From the NCBI GenBank assembly GCA_031308135.1, contig JAHLJT010000631.1, positions 7,408,764 to 7,472,763 on the forward strand: DNA of 64,000 nt. The letters are read 5' to 3'. How positions within the stretch are numbered: the stretch's first letter is position 1; each line of letters opens with the position of its first letter. Below are positions 54,605 through 64,000 of this stretch, one piece after another. The position numbers and the translations under genes are program-made. The notes beneath the pieces were generated by a model. The model was not told where the DNA came from, searched no databases, and worked only from the letters and a program-made list of their open reading frames with translations. This stretch comes from Acheta domesticus. Taxonomy: Eukaryota; Arthropoda; Insecta; Orthoptera; Gryllidae.

Positions 54605-56554
54605 TGTAGTAAATGAAGACGTAAAAGGCGCATATCTTATGTTCGTGTAGCTTTGGGAAAGTTCCGTTCCTTTACTCTATAATATATTCACCTGCTAGAT
54701 ATTTTGCTTAATGAAATTATAATTAGAACGTCTTCTGCACCAAGCATGAAAATGAGGACACACTCATAAATAATAATTTTCACTCTTGCACAGAGCATGA
54801 GATAGCACTGTTTGTGAAGGTTTGGTGCGTTCATAGTAGATTTTTATCTTCATTCTACAATTTCTCGTAGAGAGTAGCTTGTTGATACCTCGTGCCCTCT
54901 CTAGAACTCGTTTCCGCTTTCTGTAACGAACTGAAAAAAAAATGGTCACTGAGTTCTCGCAGTACCATGAGAGTATGCTCTACGCATTATCAACAACATC
55001 CTTGTGTAATAATAATATTCACATTCAAGTAAATGGCTGGATATTTTCTTTAAGCACAACAAGGTCTCAAAATACTGAAAGATTTTCTTTATGTGAGATG
55101 ATTAGGGACGTTGGAGTGAATATATTTTTTAGAATTTATTTTAAAAGTAAGATGTGTTCGTGAATGTAACAAACATTTTATTGACGTTCCCAATATCAGA
55201 GAGATGCGCGATTTACAATGTGTGTCCACATAATTTTAAATCATTTTATATAACTATCATTACAGAAAAATCCTTGTACTTTTCAACAAACATAATCCCT
55301 TAGTTCTCAGTTTATGGCTGGGAAATTTAAGCAAGCAACTCTAATACAAATATCTTCAATAGCCTATAGATCATGATATAATAATTTCTGAAAATTTCAA
55401 AGTGCAACAAAATTGATAATACCAAAAGGACTATTGATTAAATTGTCAATAATTCAACTTCCGCTTTTTGATTTTCTCACGTTTCTACAGGATTTCGTGT
55501 AGGAGTGTACGATATGTACGATATACATTTCCAAACATATCTAAAGTTTTCATGTGCATTATGTATTGATATTGTAAACGAATATAAAAATACAATTATT
55601 GTCTCTGAAAATCACCTATTATTTTTAAATCATTAGCAGGGATCTGTGTGTAAGAATACAATAACATTAATAAATATCTAAACTCTCTGATGGAATATCA
55701 ACATCACACTTTCACAGCCTCATTCTTTTACCGTGCAATTAGGAAAATTACAAAGAGATGTGATTTCTCTACCAGAACTCTCTGAAATGCAACTACCTAA
55801 TTGAGATGAAGCCACGTTTCTGTATGATTTTTAAATCTAAATTTCCATATGTGCTCTAATTTTCCCATTTTAGAAACAAAATGAGATTTCTTGTTATTAA
55901 ATCCAGTGCATGTGTGTAACTAATATTTGTGAACAACTAACACACTAGCCACTTCCTCCTTGGACTAGAATTGTCTAAAAACTACATTTGACCATTCCTT
56001 CTGCATTCATTTTTCAAGTTTTTTGCTGTCTTGAAACTTTATTTATAATTCAGTACTTTTAAAATATGTATTTATACTTACATTGAAGTATAAAAAAATG
56101 AAAACTTATGCAGACATTGGAATCAAAGCTACTAAGTTAAAAATTTAACATTGATTCCACGTTTTAACAATCGCACTCGATTTATCCTTCTTTCAATCCT
56201 ACTATCACCTACCATCCTACTTTCAATCTGTCTTTCTTTCAATTCTACTATCACGTAGTAATATATAAGATGAAGATCTCTTGCGAAAACCAGTCCGACT
56301 TCCTGGATTTGAGAGTGACATCTTATTGGCTCATTTCTCACTCCGCGGCGCCAACTTTGTAGATAGCGCGACCGCCCGTACGCCAATTGTTTGGGGGCTC
56401 CAAAAATTAAAAAAAAATATTACACTTGTAAAGTTTTAAAATTATTTACGAATGGAAAAATAAATTGTAAAATTATTATAACATTAAAAAAGATTTTCTT
56501 CTGGGTTTATATGTATTTTTTCTGAGTAATAAATATTTTTGGGAGGGGAGCGGG
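54605..56554. other. Long AT-rich stretch, nothing recognised
   Basis: Almost 2 kb without supported features. A small repeat of CTTTCAATC/CTACTATCAC words lies at 56188-56255. Confidence 0.45.
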
Positions 56555-57476
56555 GGACGTCTGGCTATTATATAACGAGACTGCTCGGGTAGAAGGCGTC
56601 CTAGACGGGTTGAGGGGAAACCAATGCAGCGTTGAATAGCAGGAAGCATGAAAACACGTTTTTGCCTCTGTAGTAATATTTGTTCTGTAGAGGTTAGAAA
56701 CGAACGTGTTTTGTTCTCGTGCCGATTACAATGTGTGACAAAAAACACGAGCAAGGGATCAATGTGAAATGTATTGTTATAAAAAAAAACTCCGACTGAG
56801 TGCTATAAGTTGCTGAAAGAGGCCTCTAGTGAGAATTCTCTATTTCGAGCGCGTGTTATCGAGTGGTATAACTAGTTTGATGAAGGCCGAGAGAGCACCG
56901 ACGATGACCAACGTCCAGGTATACCTGTCTTGGTTTCAACGCCGCAAACAGTGACCAAAATCAATGAAAATGTGCGCGGAGATCGTCATATGAGCATTTG
57001 GGTGATTGCTGAGACTGTAAACGCCGATAAAGAAACGGTCCGAAAAATTTTACATGACGAGTTCGTAAGAAACGGCCGGAGTTGTGGAAAAACAAGTAAT
57101 GGATCTTGCACCATGACACCGCACCTGTTCGTAACGCTCTGTTTATTTAGCCGCTAGAGGCACTCCAGTGATCGAACACGCGCCGTACTCGCCCGAATTA
57201 GCACCATGTGACTTCTTTCCTCTTTCCGAAGACCATGCCTGCCTTAAAAGGAACCCGGTTTGAGTCGATGGAAGAGGTGAAGAGAAAATCGGCGGAGCTC
57301 CTAAATGTTCTTACAAAAAAAAAACTTCCAGCATTGCTTTGACCAATGGAAAAAACGAATGGAACGATGTGTAGCGAAAGGAGGGGAGTAAATTGAAGTG
57401 AAGCATTCAACTGTGAAATAAGTTTGAAAATAAAATTCATTTTCATAAGTTGTCTCGTTATTTAATAGCCAGTCCT
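56555..57476 (+). mobile_element. mariner element with internal deletion
   Basis: Left CTGGCTATTATATAACGAGA and right inverted CTGGCTATTAAATAACGAGA are mariner termini. Plus-strand frames give the helix-turn-helix part (VSTPQTVTKINENVRGD, WVIAETVNADKETVRKIL at 56930-57060). After a gap, HAPYSPELAPCDFFLFPK (57175-57230, last catalytic block), GTRFESMEEVKRK and the C-terminus (to about 57390) follow. The middle with the first and second catalytic aspartates is missing and there are several stops. Total 0.92 kb against the usual 1.3 kb. Confidence 0.82.
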
Positions 57477-57563
57477 CATAACTCGTATTCCAACCCGGGC
57501 GACAAAAATTCAATAGACCTTTGTGTCTTCTCTTAAAAAATCATAGTAACTCCCTGCAGCGTG

Positions 57564-58062
57564 TATACAGAGTATCCGGGGAGGAAACGTCGAAACTTCG
57601 AAAATAAGCTCTAAAGACAATTCTAAGCATATTTTGTCTAATAAACTACGAGGATATTCCGAATGGTTGAGCCGCAATGAGCACTCAAACGTTGGTTTGA
57701 AAAATTGATGACTGAACAAATGAATATATTTGTTCAGAAAGAAATATTAAGCGAGAAATAAAAAAAGCACCCAATTAATACAATTCGACTGCTTTTTTAT
57801 TTCTCCCTTAATGTTTCCGTCGGAGCAAATATACTAATTTCTTTTGTAAATAATAAACAATTTACATGTTTCTGGAGTTTTTTCTATGTTTCCATGATGC
57901 AAATTTTTACCTAGAAATCATTTTTTCAAACCAATTTTTGAGTGCTTATTGCGGCTCAACCATTCGGAATATCCTCGTAGTTTATTAGACAAAATATGCT
58001 TAGAATTGTCTTAAGAGCTCACTTTCCAAGTTTCGACGTTTCCTATCCGGCCACCCTATATC
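57564..58062. mobile_element. Foldback MITE with ~155-bp arms
   Basis: Left GAGGAAACGTCGAAACTTCG and right CAAGTTTCGACGTTTCC pair, as do CTACGAGGATATTCCGAATG (57649) and CATTCGGAATATCCTCGTAG (57959). The outer ends are TATACAG-like, with TA flanks. The inner loop has a second inverted pair around GCTTTTTTATTTC. Non-autonomous. Its right end lies about 28 bp from the stop codon of the predicted gene at 58090. Confidence 0.82.
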
Positions 58063-58089
58063 CAAGAGAGATCAACCGCACAATGCGAC

Positions 58090-59996
58090 CTAATGTGCAC
58101 GAGCGTAATAGCGTTCAGTGAGGCCAAATAGCACACTCGCGTCTGGAAGATCATCTTCTTTTTCGTCCTTTTTCACATGATTTTCTTCGTTATTGTTCTC
58201 CAGCCGATGCCGATGAACCGCTTCTCTTCCTGGATTCGTATTTTCGGTATATCTTGTTTCTTCTTGCGTAATCTCGTCATTGTTTTTATTCCCTTCGCCC
58301 TTCCTCTTTCTGCTCGTGTTTGGTCTCGTTCTGTGGCGGGATGTGCCTAATGAAATAAATAAAAAAAATGTTTTAGATTGTAAACAAATTATATGTCGTA
58401 GGTTCAGCAATGACAGAGTGGGGGACAATGTAATTCAGAGATTAGAATGAAAAAAATGTAATCTGAATGTTGAGATGGGTAATTATTGTCTTTAAGTTAA
58501 TTATTATTTTAGATAAGACAGGGAATGATTGTCAGTATAAACAATCCTGGACTTAAGTTTCATTTGTATTATCATTGTGCTAAATTACAGCTAGACAAGA
58601 AAAGTTTTCTAATAGTCTGAATTTGATCGTTGTTTCGGACAGATCAGTTTATATTGTATCTAATATTATATCTTTGCTATTAAACGCAAAAAGCAAATTC
58701 AATCATCTGCACAGTAGGCTAAAATGTAAAAATGTGTATAATTGCGGGAGAGTTTACATAAAGATAGTAAAAACATAGTTTTGCCCTCATAAACTTTTTG
58801 CCTTTTTGCCTTTGCCTTTTTGCCTTTCTTCTATGACTAAACCAAAAAGTAAAGAAATTGAATGTAATTATTATTAAGTTTTAATAAAATTAAGATTTAC
58901 GCTTTGTGAATTGGCTTATGCTGAATATTAAACTCCACAAAACGCGACAGTAGTTTCAGCGTTTTGCAACTCAATAAAAACATTTCAATTAGTGGGTTCT
59001 CAAAAGAAAACAACTCAAACTTACATAGGAAATCAACCCAGGGCGATAACTGTAGTTGTATTATTACTATTGTTGTTATTATTAATAGTCTTCTGACGTT
59101 AAAATTCTAATATTAATTGTCATTGTCGAAAGTATCCAACCAACTGACGTAGAGTTCATCAAACTTATAATCATCTCCCGTTTACAACTTTAGACTAAAA
59201 ACAGGGAAATGAAAATGAATAGAGATGGAGACAGAAGGAGGAATTTAACATCTCAGTTTAATTTTCACACCTGGTCGCCGTCTTCGAGATGATGATTCTT
59301 GGTCATCTCCTGCAACTGATTCCCTCTTATCGGAGCCCAGCCCTTCAAAATCATCTTCCGACCAGTCTTCTCCAAAGCCATCGAATAGGCCGCCTCCGCT
59401 ATGAACAGCTGCGAAATCATCTGTGGTAACAAAGAAATTTAAATAACAAATAGTGATGTACGAGGAATGAAAGATAGGAACCTAGGGGGCAAGTACGCTT
59501 AGAAACGCCAAACGAAAATACTACAGAAGATTTAAATGTGTAGCGCCAAAATATCATATGGAAATGGCTTAAAAGCAGATGAATGTAGATAACGCAGTTC
59601 CTCTACAAATGTATGCTTTCGACGGTAGGAGGAAGATGTAGGCATACCTCCTAAAAGATTAAACAGACGAAATAAATGAATACCTTTTGTAAAGAGAAGA
59701 CAGAGGGTAAAGCACTTTATTTCCTTGTATTGGCAGGCAATAAATCAAACTCAACGTGATTTGTTTTCGTGCGTTTTTCTTTCCAAGTTCTCAAGGACTT
59801 ATAAAATCGGGTTTGAGCTTCTGTGAATAGCATTATTTTTAATGCGTTTAAATTATCTTCATTCATTTTCATTGTGTTGAACAATGAAATCGGTAGAATA
59901 ATACTCACCGCCATTAAAAATATTATATATAACAGTAAGTTTACGTATATAACAGCAGTAACATGTAACAGTATTACATTTGTGTGAATTAGCCAT
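58090..59996 (-). CDS. Predicted three-exon gene, unknown function
   Basis: Proposed exons (minus): 59996-59909, 59420-59271 and 58346-58090. The donor after exon 1 is GGCG|GTGAGT, and exon 2 is bounded by CACAG and CAG|GTGTGA. The acceptor of exon 3 is preceded by a T-rich tract ending TTCATTAG. Phases agree at both junctions (one base left over each time), leaving 164 codons. The start has an in-frame stop 21 nt upstream. The N-terminus is cysteine-rich (TVTCYCCYIRK), the middle acidic (FGEDWSEDDFEGLGSDKRES), then basic (RRRR, TSRKRKGEG), ending in LFGLTERYYARAH. No domain is recognised and no signal peptide is convincing. It is the only host-like gene candidate here. Exons 2 and 3 are better supported than exon 1; upstream exons may be missing. 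Confidence 0.45.
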
Positions 59997-59999
59997 GTA

Positions 60000-60403
60000 A
60001 ATTGGTATTCTTTTGATTTAATCTGAATTGAAGTTAATTTGGTGTCTTCATTTGAACTTCAAAACTGTAACAGTCTCAAGAATGCGGGAGAAATGTTTGA
60101 ACAAAGTATTTTGCAGATTATAATTTTATTCCACACATCTACATTAATAAAATTGAAGAGACTGTGCGATTTCATATAACTGGCTTTTTATACTCATGTA
60201 TAACTATTTACATTATAATATAAAAGTAGATGTAAATGATTTACACATTTTGCGTGTCCGACTATTTGTCTGTATGGGAGACGCCTAATCACAGATGCCA
60301 ACGTTTTGGGCGTCATGCTGCGACCTTACTCAGAACAAAATACTTTTATTGCTATGCTCTGGGCTTTTATTTGTCTGTTTGTCCAGCTCTGACAGGGACG
60401 TTC
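60000..60403. other. AT-rich spacer upstream of the predicted gene
   Basis: No TATA box or initiator could be picked with confidence; nothing else is seen. Confidence 0.35.
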
Positions 60404-61033
60404 CAAGGTGCCGACGCTGGCAGGATTTTCGGCACTAGCTTGTCAGCTAGGTCGACTTCAGTCGCTGTCTGGAGGAGAACTCTAGCGGCCGGCTGCTCTG
60501 ATCGGTAGTTTTCCGTGGTTTCTCCGATCAACACCAGGCGAATGCCGGAGCAGTACCCTAACAAACGGGCCACGGACCGCGCGCGATCTTTCCTTCCTCT
60601 TCCTTGTCCTATGCTATCCTCTTACACACACTTACACTAACATGCACTACACTACCACACATGCCGGGAGACCGATCGGGCGCTTAGAGCTTATTCCGGC
60701 TGGGGCGGTGCCCCGTTGATGGGAGATACCTGGTGGGGGAAAACCCCGCTATCCCCACCAGCGGGCAACCGTCCTAGCCGGGACAAGCTGTAAGCACCTG
60801 AGCGGTCTCCCGGCATGTGTGGTAGTGTAGTGCATGTTAGTGTAAGTGTGTGTAAGAGGATAGCATAGGACAAGGAAGAGGAAGGAAAGATCGCGCGCGG
60901 TCCGTGGCCCGTTTGTTAGGGTACTGCTCCGGCATTCGCCTGGTGTTGATCGGAGATACCACGGAAAACTACCGATCAGTGCAGCCGACCGCTAGAATTC
61001 TCCTTCAGACAGCAACTGAATTTGACCTATCTG
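60404..61033. mobile_element. SINE family A, copy 4, as an inverted pair
   Basis: 60404-60752 is a forward copy lacking its tRNA-like head (starts near GCCGACGCTGGCAGGATTTT). 60753-61033 is an inverted copy of the same body. The arms match almost perfectly, for example CACATGCCGGGAGACCG at 60658 and its complement at 60800, and TTAGGGTACTGCTCCGGCAT in the right arm. The spacer is only about 40 bp. Confidence 0.85.
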
Positions 61034-61361
61034 AAAGCAATCTTTTGTGAGGGAATAAGGGGAAAAATGAGTGACCGGGTAAGGAATGATTTACAGTGGT
61101 CAATCAGCACAAAACTCAGTAAACGTGATATTTCTGGAAAGGAAATTTTCTTCCACATTTCAATATAAAAAACTTAAAGTCAGAAATTTTGAATTTTGTG
61201 TAAAATGTTGCCCCAAATGCTAGCAGAAGCCCGAACATTGCATAGCATATGCCATTTGTTTCCTGACATTGAGCGTAACTCAGAAACATGCATCCTAGCC
61301 CTTAAAACCCGTGTTCCAGACCGTTAGGGCCCCAGATGTTTCTCAAGACGCATTCTACAAA
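61034..61361. other. Unassigned spacer
   Basis: Nothing recognised. Confidence 0.4.
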
Positions 61362-61497
61362 GGGTCGTCCATAAATTATGTGACGCTAGAGGGGGAGAGA
61401 GGGAGTCTGAGGCAACATTACGCTACGTCATAGAGGGGTGAGGTGCAATAGTTTAGTATTACGTAATATTGATATTTATTTATTGCTGAAATAGTTA

Positions 61498-62182
61498 CGA
61501 GAGCAAGTCAATAAATTAGTCGCAAAACCGAATTGAGGCAAAAATAATAAAGTAACTTTCTGACATTTATTTCACTTTCCCACATAACCACCCTGTACAT
61601 TCAGACACTTATCCCATCTCATTACAAGTCCTTGAAAGCCAGCAGCAAAGAAGTCCTTTGATTGCTGTCGCAACCAACGTGTAACCTCATAGCTTACGAT
61701 GAAACTGGTGAAACTGTGAATGCCGCGTCGTACTGCACCACTCTGTGGGAACTCCGACAGGCTATTCGCCGCAAGCGACCTGGACTCCTGTCAAAGGGTG
61801 TGATTCTTCTGGGTGACAATGCCCGCCCTCACACAGCAAGACCAACGCAGGAACAGTTTCCGACATTTCATTGGGAACGCTTAGAACATCCACTGTATAG
61901 CCCTGACTTAGCCGCCAGTGATTTTCATATGTTTGGGCCCCTAAAAAATCATTTGGGTGGCCATCATTTTTGATACAGATGATGCCGTAATATATGAGGT
62001 TACACGTTGGCTGCGACGGCAACCAAAGAATTGCTTTGCTGCTGGCTTTCAAGGACTTGTAATGAGATGGAATAAGTGCCTGAATGTATAGGTTCATTAT
62101 GTGGAAAAGTGAAATAAATGTCAGAAAGTTACTTTGATTATTTTTGCCTCAATTTTGCGACTCATTTATTGTCTTACCCTCG
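61498..62182 (+). mobile_element. Foldback mariner nested in the outer element
   Basis: Flanked by TA on both sides. The left 190 bp are an inverted copy of the right 190 bp: AAAGTAACTTTCTGACATTT (61551) against its complement near 62120, and CATCTCATTACAAGTCCTTG (61616) against 62050. The usual 5' half of mariner is replaced by an inverted copy of its 3' end, leaving a palindromic, internally deleted derivative. Confidence 0.85.
61700..62092 (+). pseudogene. mariner transposase, C-terminal half
   Basis: Frame 61662-61973 carries VILLGDNARPHTARPTQEQF (second catalytic aspartate) and LYSPDLAASDFHMFGPLKNH (third). After a shift at about 61973, EVTRWLRRQPKNCFAAGF and LVMRWNKCLNV complete the C-terminus at 62092. 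The DNA-binding domain and the first aspartate are missing, so it cannot be active. Confidence 0.85.
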
Positions 62183-62742
62183 TATTTTTTCGAGGCCTGT
62201 ACTAAAACATTAAAATATTAACTAAATAATTTGTTTTTAAAATATACGAAAGGTATTAGTTTTAAATTGTTACAATAAATAGAAATATATTTCAATTTTG
62301 TTTGAATCTGTAAGATAACGAAGGAAATATTAAAAACTGATATGAAGAGTATTCTAGAATCCATTTAAATTGGCGCTGTAGACTCTCGCTCTTGCATCAC
62401 CCACGGCGTGGCGTGTGCGTAGCTGATCAACCATTTCTCGCCCAAGCATTATTCTTTCACTCACAACTTGCCCCAATCTTATTGTTAGGTGCAGCCAGCA
62501 TCGCCAACTAATTTCTACTTTAATTATCATTAATTTTAAGTAAACATAAGTAAAATAAATACAAATTGTTTTTACTGTTCTATAATTTATTTTCACTTCT
62601 TGCATTTAAAAGGGGAAGGTTGTCGCAAGAACTACGTAATTAATTGGGAGGGTTCAAGCGCGTGTTACGGGTGCGTTACAAGGGGGGAGAAGGGGTATTG
62701 AAAATACTCGAAATTTGCGTTACGTAATTTATGGACGGCCCC

Positions 62743-64000
62743 AAAATGAAATTTTTCTTGGGCTTCTCCTTCATAGCTTGGGTGATCAGATCAGATTCAG
62801 GATGTCGAAATCTCTGGATAATTATATCGATTATTTTCTGCTGTATGCAATTTAATCACACGGCCCCTGTGTTAACAACTTCTTAGCATTTTTAGACAGT
62901 TAATCCGCGCCTCAACGGAGCCTCTATGATGTAACACAAGGTTCAGGTCTTCGTTTGATGTTGAGTTCCAGTACGTAGTAATTTTCTCTTTGAAAACAAC
63001 TATTTATAAAGCGATAAATTCTCGCATGTATCAAGCAAGTCATTAAATAATAATCGAAAACGAAAAGTGTCAGTTTAATAATCATATCCCTTTCCCCCTC
63101 TCTGAGCTTGTATCAGGGTTGCGTTCCTTGATTGGTCCCCACGATGTGTACCTCCAACTACTCCACTTCCGACACAAAGTGTCTGTCACGCCCCCTTGCC
63201 CTTCCTTACGGCTCCCTCGCGTCCGTTAAGTAATGGTGTGGGGAAGAGGAAATGTAATCTCTTAGAGCCCCCTCCCACGTAAAGTCATTAATACTAATCA
63301 ACTCCATTAATAATTGAGGATGTCACATATCTACTTTCTCGCACTCCCTTCAACCACCACCTGTCTAGTTAGATAATATAGAGCTTAAGATTCATTTACA
63401 AGAGAGAGAAACTGAAAATTCCAAACATATCTTAAGGGAAGAAAGTAGCTAGGTAGTTGCATTTTGTTTCTCCAAGTCCCATTAACGTATTTTAAAAAAT
63501 ATTGTAGATAGAGGTATAATGTATTGTAAAAATTTTGCGAAACGTGTAGTGGAAAATATAGCATGAAAGTGGTCATTTTTGTGCCATGTCTGTTTTTTGT
63601 TGTAACAGATTTGTCGTAATTGAATTTGTTATCATTGATAGTGTGATATATTGTAAAAATGCACGAAGAGTTTAACGGAAAATATAGCATGCGAGTGTGC
63701 GTTTTTGCCTGCTACATATTTTTCGCTCTATAGCAATTATTTATATGGAATTACACCTTCATTCATTATTTTAATTGAATGCATTGATCCAGGAACACAG
63801 TGAAATGCCATTTTAAAAAACCTGCTAATTTTCACGGAGTGGCTGCGCTAGGTGAGGTTTAATTTGGAACTAGCCGCACTATTAAGAAGAAAAAGCCATT
63901 TTATTTAAATCTTTCAAAAATTTTAATTGGAAAGCAAAAATTAATAAATGTCTCAGAAACAGTCTCTTTGGGTCTTTTCAATTGGAGATCAAAGAGAATA
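62743..64000. other. AT-rich end of window with a diverged direct repeat
   Basis: ATTGTAAAAAT... GGAAAATATAGCATG...GTTTTTG units occur at 63521-63591 and 63649-63708, about 128 bp apart. No gene or RNA recognised. Confidence 0.45.

Larger units (their letters stand above)
61362..62742. mobile_element. Outer non-autonomous DNA element with GGGKCGTCCATAAATTA termini
   Basis: Left GGGTCGTCCATAAATTATGT and right inverse GGGGCCGTCCATAAATTACG share about 25 bp of terminal inverted repeat continuing to ACGC. The interior, apart from the nested mariner (61498-62182), is non-coding. Superfamily not assigned; a target duplication is not clear. Confidence 0.6.

Noticed and set aside
56476..56754. 92-codon minus frame
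   Set aside because: It overlaps the left terminus and first codons of a mariner element on the other strand.

Overview
The window looks like a non-coding, repeat-dominated stretch of an arthropod (most likely insect) nuclear genome. It is AT-rich and has no prokaryotic gene organisation. It carries non-LTR retrotransposons of RTE-like, CR1-like, Jockey and R4/Dong-like types, mariner, Tc1, pogo/Tigger-like, piggyBac-like and PIF/Harbinger-like DNA elements, a Mutator-like relic, and several tRNA-derived SINE families. The species cannot be named from the sequence alone.

Layout. 1-5115: an RTE-like LINE on the minus strand, entered by a LINE 3' tail (2192-2297) and by a 5'-truncated CR1-like element (2384-4729) with an 8-bp target duplication. 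5160-20400: sparse DNA with SINE copies, two GC-rich islands around a SINE (11330-13045), a piggyBac-like MITE (14397-14606), a 517-bp perfect 9-bp array (16201-16717) and LINE 3' ends. 20480-29930: Jockey and Tc1 fragments, a PIF/Harbinger-like MITE, more SINEs and a 790-bp palindrome (26296-27083). 30045-44000: a dense nest of retroelements separated by (TAA)n tracts. It holds a CR1-type LINE missing its 3' half, a 3.6-kb terminal-inverted-repeat element with an unclassified degraded gene and a 1.25-kb foldback inside it, two R4/Dong-like copies sitting in (TAA)n, and a nearly complete Jockey element inserted in another reverse transcriptase with a clear target duplication. 44630-48830: GC-rich island, a ~99-bp tandem array, tRNA-like elements, a SINE and a 28-bp minisatellite. 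49990-52384: degraded Mutator-like gene with a GC-rich block inside. 53695-57476: pogo-like and mariner elements. 57564-59996: a foldback MITE abutting the end of a possible three-exon gene of unknown function on the minus strand. 60404-62742: an inverted SINE pair and a foldback mariner nested in another inverted-repeat element.

The only candidate for a host protein-coding gene is the three-exon model 59996-58090 (minus), whose splice phases agree at both junctions. Nearly everything else recognisable is transposon-derived and broken. Relative ages can be read from nesting: RTE-like is older than CR1-like, an RTE-like C-terminus is older than the Jockey, the large TIR element is older than its foldback, and the outer TIR element is older than the mariner.
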